DNA from: Telopea speciosissima
Lineage: Eukaryota > Streptophyta > Magnoliopsida > Proteales > Proteaceae
NCBI RefSeq assembly: GCF_018873765.1
Contig: NC_057919.1
Span: 21,554,698 to 21,618,697 of the forward strand
Reading direction: 5' to 3'
Length of the DNA stretch: 64,000 bases
In this document: positions 45,748 to 59,505 of the stretch, in pieces
Position numbering within the stretch: position 1 is the stretch's first letter
Layout of the letters: each line of letters opens with the position of its first letter
Program-made: the position numbers and the translations under genes
The notes under the pieces: generated by a model
Database searches by the model: none
Seen by the model: only the letters and a program-made list of their open reading frames with translations
What the model was told of the DNA's origin: nothing

Positions 45748-47172
45748 ATGGGTTATCGCTTATCTTGCAAAGCAGAGTCCGCCATTGCCGTCTGCGATCC
45801 CTACAACTGGGACCGAAAGAAGAAGAAGAAGCAGCAGCAGCGACACCGAAGTAATAATGTGAGAAAGTTTTCCTACGCTGAACTAGAGTCCGCCACCGGA
45901 GGCTTCTCTTCGTCAAGCTTCCTTGGTAAAGGCAGCCATGGCACTGTTTACAGAGCGGTCATCGACGGCGGAAACCTCATCGCCGCCGTCAAAAAGACAA
46001 GAACCGCCGCAACAGCTTTTGTTCAAGACGATAACGCCAACAACAGCCCAGCAGACAACGAGATCGAAATCCTCTCCAGAATCCGAAGCCACCGCTTTGT
46101 GAATCTCTTGGGTTACTGTCTCGATCCTAAAGAGAAGAAGAAACTACTGGTGGTGGAGCTCATGCCCAACGGGTCTCTCTACGATCTCCTTCATTCTACC
46201 AGCCTTCGACCGCCCGGTTGGTCGAAGCGAATCCGGTTGGCCTTACAGACCGCCAAGGCGGTCGAAACTCTGCACTCTTCGAACCCGCCGGTTATTCACA
46301 GAGACATAAAATCCTCCAATGTTCTCCTCGACGGCAATTGGAACGCTAGGTTGGGTGATTTCGGGTTGGCGCTGAGGGGACACGTGGAGGATGTAAGGAT
46401 AAGATGTACGCCCCCCGCGGGCACGTTAGGCTATCTGGACCCTGGCTACATTACGCCGGAGAACCTCAGTAGCAAGAGCGATGTCTTCAGTTTTGGGATT
46501 CTTCTGTTGGAGATCATCAGTGGCAGAAACGCCATTGATATGAACTATAGCCCTTCGTCGGTGGTCGATTGGGCTTTACCGTTGATTCGAAAAGGTAAGT
46601 TCACCTCGCTTTATGATCCTCGGATTGGGCCGCCGGAGGAACCGTCGGTGGTAATGGACCTGGCGTTGTTGGCCTCTCGCTGTGTTGCGTCGGATGTAGA
46701 GAAGAGGCCAGCCATGGCGGAGGTGGTGGGTTGCCTTAGATTAGCTTGCAAGAGAGTGAACTCGATTTCGCCAATTTGGAGGAATATTAGGCGGTTGATG
46801 GTGAAACCGTCGCTGTCGATGGGTGCCCAGGTGTTTGATGTGGAGGTTGAGCTTGATGATGTAGCCAAGAGCTCTAGACATGGTAGTCGAAATTCTTCAT
46901 TGATGAGGAGCAGAAGAGTGTCGAGTGTTCAGCCCAGTATGGATTTTGTGATTGAATTGAGTGGCCCAGTGAGAAAGCGTGCCTGCCGGTCCAAATCGAT
47001 TGGTTCTGCTACAGAGAGGAAAATGGGGTCTAATGGTAATTTCTCGGTCAACCAGCAGCTTGCACTAGTTCGGAGGCGATCTGGGTTTGTTCTTAGGATG
47101 CCTTATGTGAGATTGAACAAATCCAAGTCTATGCCCTATGGGGGTACTGCAAGCTCCATAAGGAGGGACTGA
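45748..47172 (+). CDS. receptor-like cytoplasmic kinase, At1g28390-like
   Basis: This is an intronless gene of 474 residues. MGYRLSC at the N-terminus fits N-myristoylation (Gly2, Ser6) with a neighbouring Cys7 for palmitoylation, so it probably sits at the plasma membrane. That signal also supports this start. Kinase motifs are the glycine loop GKGSHGTVY (60-68), VKK with Lys82, alpha-C Glu105, HRD at 184-186 in IHRDIKSSNVLLD, DFG at 204-206, GTLGYLDPGYITPE with PE at 237-238, and SDVFSFG. All catalytic residues are present, so it should be active Ser/Thr kinase of the RD type. There is no extracellular or transmembrane part. The C-terminal ~130 residues are basic and Ser-rich without a known domain. 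It resembles the Arabidopsis At1g28390 group, whose role is poorly known. Confidence 0.9.
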   Translation: MGYRLSCKAESAIAVCDPYNWDRKKKKKQQQRHRSNNVRKFSYAELESATGGFSSSSFLGKGSHGTVYRAVIDGGNLIAAVKKTRTAATAFVQDDNANNSPADNEIEILSRIRSHRFVNLLGYCLDPKEKKKLLVVELMPNGSLYDLLHSTSLRPPGWSKRIRLALQTAKAVETLHSSNPPVIHRDIKSSNVLLDGNWNARLGDFGLALRGHVEDVRIRCTPPAGTLGYLDPGYITPENLSSKSDVFSFGILLLEIISGRNAIDMNYSPSSVVDWALPLIRKGKFTSLYDPRIGPPEEPSVVMDLALLASRCVASDVEKRPAMAEVVGCLRLACKRVNSISPIWRNIRRLMVKPSLSMGAQVFDVEVELDDVAKSSRHGSRNSSLMRSRRVSSVQPSMDFVIELSGPVRKRACRSKSIGSATERKMGSNGNFSVNQQLALVRRRSGFVLRMPYVRLNKSKSMPYGGTASSIRRD

Positions 47173-48500
47173 TGAATGGTTTGCATGTATGTAAATGTGC
47201 AGTGATGGGCCATAAGTCATGGTAATATCTTGTATTTTACAGTTCTTGCTCTTGTAACTTAGATTTCTGGAGGCAATTCTAGCACTTGTTAATCTCTGTT
47301 TTCAGCTCTTAAGAAAGTTCAAAAAATTATTATCATTTTCCATTGTTTGGTTTAGTTTTCCCATGTTGGGGAGCCACACAATTTTCTGATATACTGTCAT
47401 ATATTTTGTCAGTACAGTCAATGTATTTGCTCTGTTTTTTGCCACTTTTTAACTTCTAATTTTTCTCCCTGATGAAATAACTTTTAGTCCTTAATTATCT
47501 GAACAGATAGTGTACAATGATCTGGTTCTTTTGGGCAAATTAAAAGAAGTGCAGGAGTCTCTCACAAATTCTCATGACCCGAGTTCAGTATACGTCCTTA
47601 TCTGCAGAATTGTAGTTAAAAGGCAAAACCAAGTGATATGTAACAGAAAAAACATAGGAATAACTCCAGCCAATTTTAGAACAAGTGACCTTCCTAACCT
47701 ATACTGATGTCACTCAGAGTTCATGGTCATATAGAAAACATTGAATCCTTCCGCGATGTTAGGAGAGTTATCCAATCCATCAGAAAGCTTCTCCCAGGTA
47801 TGATGGTACTTGTGCTTTTCATGTTCAACAGCTCATGAAAAATTGGCATATGGCATGTATATGATGTTGAGTCCATGATAGAGAAGGGTATACAAGCTCT
47901 TGGGAAAAAAAAAAGGCACAGAAACTCATAGTTTGTTTCATTGTGTTACTACAGACTGCAACTCTAAATGAGTCACTAGCAATGTGCAAATGGCAATATG
48001 CTGATTTAGCACTTTCTTTTTCTGGTTCTTGTTGTCATCCTCTGCAACTTGGCTCAAAATTTGACTATTGAGAACATGCTGATACTTCTGATGAATACAA
48101 AATATGTTTGAATAATTCATCTGAATAGTGTTTTGACTGAGGTAGTTCATTCATTTAGAAGAGTCAATGTAATTCATTCATTTAGAAAAGTCAATTAAGA
48201 ATAGTTAGAGGTCCCTCTTCAAAAGAAGTTCTGCTCTACCTTTTGTGATGACATTCTCTTTGATGTATGAGGATTGTTCATATTCTCACTGCAGTCAACG
48301 ACAGTGACAGCTGGCATTGGCAGTTGGAGATGTAGCAATCTGGAATGAAAGAAATCAAGCCAGCTTTCAGTGGCAACATGTTCATCGGATATCGGAGGTG
48401 AAAGCAATGGCAAGAACATCTGACATGGTCTGTGTGTTTTAGGAAGCAGTGTTTGTTAGTTTTAAGCTCAAACCTGTGCACCTAACTTGAGTTGAAGGTG
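47173..48500. other. 3' flank of the kinase gene
   Basis: The beginning presumably contains the kinase 3' UTR. No other gene or complete repeat is recognised. Confidence 0.4.
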
Positions 48501-50510
48501 AAAACATGAAAGTTATAGCCCTTTGAGCAAGCTTTTATATGGAAAAAGAATCAAGTCAATCTGAGTTCGGATGAGAGAGATATGGCCTGTTGAGTAAGTA
48601 GAGGTCAAGGAACCGGCTGATGGTACCTGAGAGCCACTGAGGCCAATCGGCTCAAGGAACCGGTTCATTGGTTATCGAACCGGTCGGCCAGTTGCGGAAA
48701 GGAAATTGTGAATGCGGGCTGTTTAAGTGGCATTCTCTTGGGGTCTTGTAAATAACATTTGGCTTGATGGAGGAGAGAATGAGAGAGGATTATTGAGCGA
48801 GAGAGAAGAAAAAAGAGAAGGAGAGGAAGCTCTAAAGAGGAAGAACCCTAGAGCACCCAATCTTCAATGTTCCATTGATGCTCTCAAGCATTCAAGTGAA
48901 GAGTTGGTGAAGCGTATTTGAAGAAGGCCTTCAAGGGTTGTGAGAAGACTCAAGAAAGAGGAGGAGAAGAAGAGGAAAACAAACCTAGGGCTTGTGAGAA
49001 GCTTCAAGGTCCAAGTGACAACTTGGTTGATGAAGCTCCAGTGGCGAAGAGACATTGGTGAATGTGAGCTGAAGAGGAAAAACAACATCGGTTAGAGGTA
49101 ACCTACTTTGTTTGTCTTTCCCACATTATTTACTAGTTTGTAGGCAAGTGTGATGAAATTCTTAGACTAGTTTAGCTTTAAATTGGGCTTGTTAATGTCC
49201 ATCTATTATAAGCATTAAAGCTAGCAAGTGGGTGCACCTTGGTAGTGGGTGCTACTTTGTAGTTTTAGCTACATAAACTAGGGGTTGTAGCTCCTTCGTG
49301 GTAGGTGTCATATAAATATTGTATTTTGCATTGTACAATGGTAGGATTTGGGTTGTAGTCCAAGTTACCATTTGCACCGTGGATGTGGGCACACTGTCGA
49401 ACCATATATACTCTAATTTGTGGTTTGTTTTGTTATATAAATGCATGTATATCTGCGAAGCACTCTGTAAGATGGAAAGCCTGTGAATATGGCCACATCG
49501 TTTTGAGTGCATGTGATTGCGAGGTATGTACAGTGTTAATGCAAACACCAAGAAACATGAAGAAACAAAATAGATTCAAGCAAAGAAGACACAAAAATTT
49601 AATTGTGGTTCATACACCAATGTGATGTGCTACATCCACGGGCGAAGTTGAAGACAATTCAATATGTAATGGAAGAAAAATACAGTGGAGATCTCTCAAG
49701 AACACCAAAAGTCGCGGCAAGAACTCTCTCCAGAAAACCCTAACTCTATAATCCTCGAATCTCGCTTCTCTCTCTTGCTTACACAACAAGACAATAAAAC
49801 AAAGGAATACTCCTCTAAGTCGGGTTCGAGCCTATCTGCCCAAGTCCTCTACTACTACCATCACAGACCTCACAAAATTTCCCCTTCGGGTTGTCACTAA
49901 AAATGTCGGAGCAAGGCAAACTTTGAAACTGGTACAAAAATTCGAGACAAACATAACAACATGTGAATGGGTGCTATGATGTGCCTATGTGCATGAGTGG
50001 TTGTGACGCCAATAAGTGAGTTAAAAGAATGAACAAGTTGAGATTAGTTTTGGACACCATTGATTCACCCTTAGTGGCCGTCTTAGTTCAACAATTGGTA
50101 TCAAAGTGTCATGTGCCAGTGAGGAGCTTAGCAGCTTTGGCTGATCCAGTGAACAGAGATGACTTTAGGTGAAGAATCTTCATATAGTAATGCTCCTATG
50201 TTTAACGCGTCCAACTACACAATCTTTCTCAAGGATGGAGTCATATTTCAATTCCTTGGGGTATAATGTTTAGATCATAGTTGTCTGTGGCTGCAAAGTT
50301 TTAAAGAAGAATCTCAAGTTAAAGGCTATATATGTGGGATTCTATTGCAGAGTCTTTATGAAAATGAGTCAAGCCTCAGAGTTGGGCAATTAGCAGAGAT
50401 GGACTTCACATCAAAGACATGTGTTAGTTCCTCAGATGAGTGCTCCATCAGTAGGTCAAAAAAGGAAAGAGATGACCTATTAAGTATGGTTTTCAATAAA
50501 GAAGATCAAT

Positions 50511-51723
50511 GTAACTGATGTGTCTGTCTACAATGCCTTTGATAATTCTGGCTCTCACACTTCATTTACAAATGAATAGCCAATTTGCTTTGCTTCAATT
50601 TGTGGTAATATTCAATTTGTCAATCGTACAGATGCTTGGTTATGCACTCTTACTAATTCACCTGTTTTTTCTACTAAAAAAAGTTGCACATGCTTTTCTC
50701 CACTCTACCCCTTCACAAACTCAATGGTGGAGGTGTTTTTGGAAAATTCCAATTCACCCTAAGTTCAGAATCTTCTTTAGGCGTGTGTTGAATAAAGGGT
50801 TACCTGTCAAAGCGATCCTCTCAAAGTGGACTCATATCGACCCAACTTGTGTCTTTTGTGGGACACGTGGAATCTATTTGGCATATTTTGGTCTCTTGTG
50901 AATGGACAAAACACTTATGGGCTACGGGACCTTTAAGGCTTAGAACTGAACACATATCCTTTCTATCTTTATTACACTTTTGTGAGTCCTACACTCTAAG
51001 CAATCTAAAAGATAAAGCCATGGCAAAATGATTTTTCTCTGTTTTCATCATCTTTTGCTATTTCATTTGGATTTACAGGAACAAAGATCTATTTTAGAAG
51101 GATAAGCTAGATCCATTATGGATCATAACTATGCCTAACAAATGGCTCTGTGAGCTTTCGATTAACCTACCTTGTTGTGATCCCATTGAATCTTCAACAT
51201 GCTACACGAATGGGCTCAATAGCTTGTCATCATCTTCCTGTCTTTAATTTCTCAATTTTGCTATGCGCAGGGGTTGTTGCCTCAGAACTAAACAAATCTG
51301 GTTGGGCCTTTACAGTTCTGCTACAAGGAGAACGTATATTTCTTTCTGCAGGTTTTTTGGATACTAACAATGTTCTGGAAACAGAATTGTTTGGCATTAC
51401 TCAGGGGATGGAGTTTGCTACCAGACAAGGATACGACATCAAGGAAGTGTGGTGCAACAACAAGGAGATTTTGGAGTTGGTCAATAATCCCTACAAATCA
51501 GTCCTCCAGCTACCGTTATTTATTTTAGTCTTACAGCCCACACTACCTCGAACTCTAGGCTTTTTGTATATCATTCTTCTTTTTACTTTGTGCTCTTGCT
51601 AAATATATGTATGTTCACAAAGAGTAGATACAATTATCAAACAATATTGTACAATCATTATTTTTTTATTATTTAATATATATATTTTTTTTCCCATAAA
51701 AAAAAAAAAAAAAAAAAAATAAA
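50511..51723 (+). mobile_element. 5'-truncated LINE with poly(A) and 16-bp target duplication
   Basis: AATAAAGAAGATCAAT occurs at 50495-50510 and 51724-51739. The right copy directly follows a poly(A) tail (51699-51723). Coding remnants are a zf-RVT zinc-binding region (WWRCFWKIPIHPKFRIFFRR, then CVFCGTRG) and an RNase H-like domain (ELNKSGWAFTVLLQGERIF, then ETELFGITQGMEFATRQGY) in separate frames with stops. Only the 3' 1.2 kb is present. Confidence 0.9.
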
Positions 51724-51977
51724 AATAAAGAAGATCAATAAGTGGTAGATAAACTTTACGATGAGTCTAATGACGAAGATGTGGAAGCAGAAGTTGATTG
51801 GGAAGGACCGCTACCTACATGGGTCTCAATCTCACTCAATTAAAGCTATCTATTCAAAGTAAGAGCTTACAACAACATCTAGAGATGTTATTGGGGTACT
51901 CACAGCTAATGTTTGTTGGACTGGCAGAATTCAAGGTTGATTTTTAGGTGATCGACGCCTCTACTTCATTCAATATG

Positions 51978-54900
51978 TGTTAGATAGATTGTAATAAGAT
52001 GAGAGATTAAATAAATATTTTGTTATTTGGGTAAAGTGCTTTAGTCCCACATCGGAAAACTACAAGAGTTATAAATGGTATTTATTATATTACCTTCTTT
52101 ACCTCTTGAGTTAAACCGGAAAAGGGAGACATTCTACGGTGTATATGCGAGGACGGCATAGCCGTCCGTACAAGCGCCCGCGCGGAGTGGGTAGTGGACT
52201 GTAGAGGCATTAGTGGCGTACGCAAGTACTTAGCACGCTTGCATCGCGTTGCAAACGATCTGATCTGGTACGTTGATTTTTTGAAATGATCAGATCCGTC
52301 GGATTAGAAGATCCTACGGTCACGTTTGATAGGATATGACTGTTGTGAACAGGTTCATCTCTGGTTTAATCTGGACCGTTAGATCGGATGACAATTGATC
52401 TAATGGTCTAAATACAAAATGAATAGATATGTCTATTCAGAAGAGGTGCTCGACTTCTACAAAATAGAAGTGCTGTGTTCAAACGAAATATCTCTCTCTC
52501 TTGCATTCCGTATTTCTAAAAGATGTTCTGTGTTTTATTTTTATTGCTTTGTTGAGTCCTGAAGGTGAATTTGTTGTGTGAGGCAAATATCTCCTTTAAG
52601 AAAGCGAGATCGCGTTCAAAGCAGTTTGAAGTTTCCTTCTCCAAACAGTTTTTCTAACAATTTAAAGGAGATATTTTGTTATCATGGAAGGAGGCAACGC
52701 TGCTTTGAAGATGATGATGTCCCCAAACTTCGTCAAACTCGAAAGTTTTGACAGTACCAACTACACCGTTGGCAAGATAAGATGGTGTTCCTGTTGAATC
52801 GTCTGAAGATCTTTTATTTGTTAAGTTCTGCGTTGCAAGTTTTGCTAGAACCGTCTGATAAGGACACTGATGCTGTGAAGAAAGAAAGAAGTAAGTGTGA
52901 AGAAGATGAGTTAATCTGCAGAGGATATATTCTAAATAGTCTCTCAGATCGTCTCTATGATTACTACAAGCCAATCAAGTCACCATATGAAATTTGGAAA
53001 CAGATTGAAGATAAATACAGAACTGAGAAAATAGGTATGAGCAAATTTCTCACCATGAAATATTTTGAATTCAATATGAGTGATGGTGTCAGTATTATGG
53101 ATCAATTTCATGATCTTCAAGTTTTAGTGGGAAAACTTCGGGGTCTTGAAACCATAGTTTTCGATTTACTCCAAGTGGGGGCGATTATATCAAAACTTTC
53201 CCCCAGTTGGAATGATTATAAAAAGAAACTTCTTCATATGACAGAAGATTTGTTTGTTGGACAACTCGAAAAGCATCTACGAATTGAGGAAGAGAATAGA
53301 ATTCGTGATGACTTGGTCATTGGTTCTAAAGTGAACACTGTTGAACAAAATGGAGTTAAGAAGTTTCATAAGAAACTAAAGATCAATAAGAAAGAAGTTT
53401 TCAAGAATAGCAGCAAAGACAAGAAAGACAGAGTATGTTTTCATTGTGGAAAAAAGGATCACTACATTCGTGATTGCAAGTATCGGAAGAATAGTAGTAT
53501 TCTAGACAAAGCAAATGTTGTTGAATCTGCACCACAAGATCTAGTCGCAATGATGGAAATTGGTATGATTACTGAATTGCAACGGTTCATGTGTGCAATG
53601 ACAAGATACAGTTCAAGACCTGTGAGGATATTGCAAGACGAAAAGTTCTAATGGAGAATCACAATTCTGTGTGAGGATATTGCAGGACGAAAAGTTCTAA
53701 TGGAGAATCACAATTCTGCTAAGGTCCTAGCAAAAGGAAGTATTGAACTGCAATTTACTTCTAGGAAGAAATTGAAGTTAATGAATGTGTTGTATGTTCC
53801 AGAAATTCGTAAGAATTTGGTTTCTGCTAATGTGCTATTTAAGAATGGTTTTAAAACCGTTCTTGAGTCTAATAATATGATATTGTCCAAAGGGGTGTCT
53901 TTGTGGGAAAAGGTTATTCTGTTGATGGGATGTTTAAGCTCAATATTAATAAGATGGCTTCTAGTTCTGCTTACTTGATTGATTGTTCTTCTGATTTATG
54001 ACATGCTCGTTTAGGACACTTGAATCTTAGATACATGAAAAATATGTCAAAACAAGGCTTAATTTCTTATAAGTATGAAAATAAAAATAAAGAGATATGG
54101 AATTTATAGAGAATAAATTCATAAAACCTGAAGATATGTTGAAAATTTAAAAGCATATAGACTTTTGGATCTGGATTCTAACATAATTGTTGAATCAAGA
54201 GATATGGAATTTATAGAGAATAAATTCATCAATGAATCAAAATCTGAAGAGGTACATATTCAGACACCATCTTCTATTTTGGAGTCTAGTGGTCACACTA
54301 ACATGGAAACTCAACCATCTCTTAGTTTGAAAAGATATTCGAGTGTGATTAGTGAACCCAATAGAAGTCAAAGAGTTAGAAAAGAAAAGGACTTAAGTCC
54401 AGATTTTATTTCCTCACAAGCTCTTGTTTTTCTTGTGGAAGGGAATAGGGAAGTTGTTCTAAATGAAATACCAATAGTATTCAGTTTAGAAGATGATCCT
54501 AAAACATATAGTGAGGCTATGTGTTCAAGGGATTCAGCTTTCTGGAGAGAGCCTATAAATGATGAGATGGATTCCATAATGTCTAATGGCACATGGGTGT
54601 TAGTTGATTTACTTCAAGGATCTAAATCCATAGGTTGCAAATGGGTATTTCGAAAGAAATTAAATACAGATGAATCTGTCAAAAAATTTAAGGCAAGGCT
54701 AATGGCTAAAGGTTTTAAACAAAAGGAAGGCATTGACTATTTTGATATATATGCACCTGTTGTTAGAATAACGTCCATTAGAGTATTATTTTTCTTAGTT
54801 TCATTATATGACTTATGGATGTTAAAACAATATTTTTAAATAGTGATTTAGATGAAGAAGTCTATATGGAACAACCCGAGGGTTTTGTTCTACCTGGAAA

Positions 54901-57265
54901 TAGTAAGAAAGTCTGTAAATTTGTTAAGTCACTATATGGCTTAAAACAAGCGCCAAAACAATGGTATGAAAATTTTGATCAAGTAATTTTGTCAAATGGT
55001 TTTATGCATAACAGTGCAGACAAATGCATATATTCTAAGTTTACAGACACATATGGTGTAATTATATGCCTCTGTGTCGATGATATGCTTATTTTTTGAA
55101 CTAATTTAGTTGGTGTACTTGAAACTAAAGAGTATTTTACTTCAAAATTTGAAATGAAAGATTTAAATGAAGTGGATACTATTTTAGGAATTAAAGTAAA
55201 GAAACATAGTGAAGGATTTTCTTTATGTCAGTCACATTATATTCAGAAAATGATAGAGAAATTTAAGTTTCTTGACATAAAAGAAGCAAATTCTCCTTAT
55301 GATTCTAGTTCTAAAACAAGCGAGCATTCAGGTAGGGCTGTGGCACAACTTGAGTATGCTAGTGCAATTGGAAGCCTAATGTACGCAATGCATTGTACAA
55401 GACTTGATATAGCTTTTGATGTTTGCAAACTTTCGAGATACAGTAGTAATCCTAGTGTGGATCACTGAAAAGCCATTGGTCGAGTTTTTGGATATCTTAA
55501 GAAGACTATGAATTTTGGTTTGTTTTATAGAAACTTTCCAGCAGTGTTAGAGGGATACTCGGATGCTAGTTGGATTACTAGTAGAGGTAATAATAAGTCC
55601 ACATCTGGATGGATTTTTACACTAGCTGGTGGAGCCTTATCTTGGGCTGTAAAGAAGTAAACTTGTATCTCACATTCAACCATGGAGTCTGAATTTATAG
55701 CTTTGGGAACAATAGTAAAAGAAGCAGAATGGCTTAGAAATATATTATTGGATATAAAGTTGCAGTCACAATCGATGCCAACTATTTTTTTGTACTGTGA
55801 TAGTAAAGCCACTATGTCTAATGCTTATAGTAAGATCTACAATGGAAAGTCTAGACATATAAGCTTAAGACATAAATATCTTAGACAATTGATTCAAGAT
55901 GGTATAGTTATCATTCTACATGTGAAGTCTAACAATAATTTAGCGGATCTTTTTACGAAAAATCTACTTAGGGAGCTTGTAAAAGGTACATCCAAAGGAA
56001 TGAGGCCGAAACCCTTATAGTCATCAGTAGTGGGAACCCAAGCCGACCTTATGAATAAGGTTTAATAGGTAATAACAAACTATTGCTAAATGATTGTAAA
56101 AAAACCATTGAAATTAATAACCCAAAAGGTGTCAATATTAACTGTTATGAGTTGAGGATAACTTCTATGAAGTTTTAATAAGATTTATATGAAGTAAGAG
56201 TATCTACAATAACAGAGATACTAAAGAAAAACCTACCTATATGAATATTGAAATGGTGCCGTTTCTAAGCAAGAATTTAGGGTTTATTCTTGTAAGTGTT
56301 CATGAATTCAGGATAGAGCACAGGACCGTAAGAGTGCTACTATGTTAAAGATTTTGACATAGAATCAATTATAGTTGTGTGTGTAGTATTTTTTATTTTA
56401 ATATTTGTAAGAATTGGTTTAATGCTAAATCGATCAACCACATTCTATATTACAACTTTGAAATACTTACACTAATTAAAAGTTTAATGTCAAGTCAACC
56501 TTTTCGTATGCATAACTATGTAGTTAGAGATATTAAGATGTTTATTACAATCTAGTGGGGGATTGTTAGATAGATTGTAATAAGATGAGAGATTAAATAA
56601 ATATTTTGTTATTTGGGTAAAGTGCTTTAGTTCCACATCGAAAAACTACAAGAGTTATAAATGGTATTTATTATATTACCTTCTTTACTTCTTGAGTTAA
56701 ACCGGAAAAGGGAGACATTCTACGGTGTATATGCGAGGACGGCGTAGCCGTTCGCACATGCACACTCACACACACAAGCGCACGCGTGGCGTGGGCAGTG
56801 GGTTGTAGAGACGTTAGTGGCGTATGCATGCACTTAGCACACTTGCATCGCGATGCAAGTGATCTGATCTGGTACGTTGATTTTTTGAAATGATCAGATC
56901 CGTCGGATTAGAAGATGCTACGGTCACGTTTGATAGCATATGACTATTGTGAATAGGTTCATCTCTGGTTTAATCTGGACCGTTAGATTGGATGGCAATC
57001 GATCTAATGGTCTAAATACAAGATGAATAGATATGTCTATTCAGAAGAGGTGCTCCACTTCTATAAAATAGAAGTGTTGTGTGCAAACAAAATATCTCTC
57101 TCTCTTGCATTCAATATCTCTAAAAGAAGTTCTGTGTTTTATTTTTATTGCTTTGTTGAGTCTTGAAAGTGAATTTGTCGTGTGGAGCAAATATCTCCTT
57201 TAAGATAGTGAGATCGCGTTCAAAGCAGTTTGAAGTTTCCTTCTCCAAACAGAGTTTCTCTAACA
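51978..57265 (+). mobile_element. Copia (Ty1-type) LTR retroelement fossil
   Basis: The 5' LTR is 51978-52659 and the 3' LTR 56564-57265. Both run TGTTAGA...CTAACA and are flanked by a 5-bp target duplication, ATATG (51973-51977 and 57266-57270). A polypurine tract precedes the 3' LTR. Recognisable parts are gag with a CCHC knuckle (CFHCGKKDHYIRDC), a pre-integrase edge, reverse transcriptase and RNase H, in the Copia order. It is broken in several places and not capable of moving by itself. The LTRs differ by substitutions and a short indel at a level that looks like a few percent (not counted), so the insertion is probably some millions of years old and younger than the surrounding Gypsy fossil. 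Confidence 0.93.
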
Positions 57266-58989
57266 ATATGCTATTAGGATGACCTTGGCTTCATCAGGTT
57301 GGAGCGGCGGCATCAAGTTTGCATCAGAAGTTGAAGTTCATTTTTGAAAGGAAAGTTGTAACCATTGTAGGAGATTCACATGTGATCAACACCTTGGCAA
57401 ATATTGTGGGGACAAATACCCAAGGGAAGCAGTAAGAGGTACGGCTGAGCGATTTTGAGATTAAAAATGTCTGCACCTTTCTCAGTCAGTTGTTATGTTA
57501 TGAAGGAGTATGGAATGGTGTTGTGTCTCAAACAATAAGAAAGATGGGGTTACTTTCCAAGTTTGGGTATAGGCAAAAACCAACGAGGTATTCCCAAATT
57601 CCCAGACTTCTTGGACAATAAAGGTACCTATGGGTTGGGGATTTTACCAGTAGACTAAAAAATGAAGAAATATAGCATTAAAGAACAGGTGGACATAAGG
57701 GGAGCTCAGAGAAAGAAAGGGTGGAAGGAATAGGTCGGGGAGAGACCAATAGACGAAGAGTTCAGGAAAAACAAAAGATGAAGAGATTAGCACAGAAGGT
57801 GATGAAATCAGGGGCAAGAATTTCACAGAACATGGAGGTAGCACCAACGATAGAAGAAGGCCTCACCGTGCTACAGAACATTTAGCGGATATTTCACTAG
57901 AGAAGGAGAGATTTTTCTATACTATGGGAATATTGAGCCATGGTTCTATGATATTGTGGGAAGATTGTTATCAGGGTTTGAAATCTTCTTCCAGGATGAT
58001 CGATGGAGAAGGAGCTCCTATGTTGACAGAATCAGAAGCCTATTTGACAGCGAAGTAGCAGTATTTTCGACATCGATGGAGAAGGAGCTCCTATGCTGCA
58101 TCTATTAATCCACCTAACTCTCGGACCTATCCCCAATTGGGCTTGCATTGGCCACATTTTCATGCACGATGAGTTTCAGGGTGTAGGCAATTCCAACTAC
58201 TTTTTCTTTGTCTTCTTTAAGCATTAATGAAAATTTCAATTCCAAGTATGTGTTTTCTTTTCCTTCGATGATTTCAATGATATACCTAATGAATATTACA
58301 AAATAATTAAACGATCAAAAGAAAGAAGATCCTAACCCATCCGTGAGGATTCAAGAGCCGTAAATCTAGGGATGGATTAATGCTCTCGAGAGGTGAAAAT
58401 TGGCACAATCCTCACCAAAGAAGAAACCCGTTAGTTGGTTGATCTTAAAAAGACTTTGGAATATAAATTTGTTAAAGATTTTGAAGCATATTTGATGGAT
58501 TGGGTCGAAGAAGGAGAGCCTTTGGGTTCAGTGGGTGAACCATAGATACCTTAATTAACAAACTCGTCTTTGGCTTGAACCGTTTAAGTTCATTGATCGA
58601 CTTTAGATATGTGGCTGATTCGGTAATTTCTCAAGGTGTGGGCTTCTCTTCCAGATTACAAGCCCTTGCAGTTTAGTCTATGTTTGTTAGCAAGGGGAAT
58701 TAAAAGGAAGGAAAGTGAAAAAATTTATACCTTAGAAAGAAACTTTTGTAATCATTACCCCATGTGATAGGATAAATTACTTCAATTTCATATCATATTT
58801 AGTAATGATACATTTTACATGTAATTTTTATTTTACTTTTTAAATCATAGAGAATTAAATGCAAAGTAAAGTGAAATTTAATAACCAAATATGGAATGAT
58901 TTGCAGTAAGTGATATAGTCACATGCGGTAATGATTACAATAGTTTCCTATTTAAGTTTAAAATTTTCACAGCCCTTCCTTTTAATTCT

Positions 58990-59493
58990 CTTTGCAACCA
59001 AACGGAGCCTTATGGAATCCAACAAAGTGATTTTGAATTCCTCTCAATCCGGACTCTTCTCCTCGAAATCAGCTTGGGATTCAGCCTGTTACATATCGCC
59101 CAATGTGGGTTAGGAAAATACAGTGTGGTTCCATGGCCACAATCTACGATATTCATTGACTTCTTGGAGGTGCATTGTTGATGCTTCCACCATAGCGATA
59201 TTATTGGCCCTTTGCTCCACTCCCAGCCATATATGGTGATCAGGGGCTGGGGGTTTGCATGTGGTGTGGCTCCCTTCTTCTTGAAGGCGTCTTTGCTCTG
59301 TTCCCCTGGGTATGCATGAGGTCTTGGAATGGGTTTTTTTGATGGGCGGGTGCTGGGTTTTGTCTCTTTGTTTGTCTGCTTTTTTTGAGGTGCCTATCGT
59401 GAGTTGTTTTTTGTGGTCTTAGTGCGATATATAGTCCTTCTCCCCTCTTTTGCCTTTTCTTAATAAAATTGATCAAATATATTCAAAAAAAAA
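58990..59493 (+). mobile_element. LINE 3' tail
   Basis: SGLFSSKSAWDSACY and WFHGHNLRYSLTSWR are zf-RVT-region wording. The block ends TTTCTTAATAAAATTGATC and an A run at 59483-59493, the usual plant LINE terminus. A target duplication was not identified. Confidence 0.6.
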
Positions 59494-59505
59494 AGTTTTT
59501 TGGCT

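Larger units (their letters stand above)
48501..58700 (+). mobile_element. old LTR-element fossil (Gypsy-type remnants), host of later insertions
   Basis: A methionine-tRNA primer-site-like sequence (TGGTATCAAAGTG, 50096-50108) follows a possible LTR, whose left limit is not clear. Coding remnants resume at 51740-51977 and 57266-58500. They include a stretch like PWLHQVGAAASSLHQKLKF, typical of the plant Gypsy protease region, and a KIGTILTKEE-like pol segment. It is heavily broken. It is older than the LINE (50511-51723) and the Copia element (51978-57265) that lie inside it. Confidence 0.55.
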
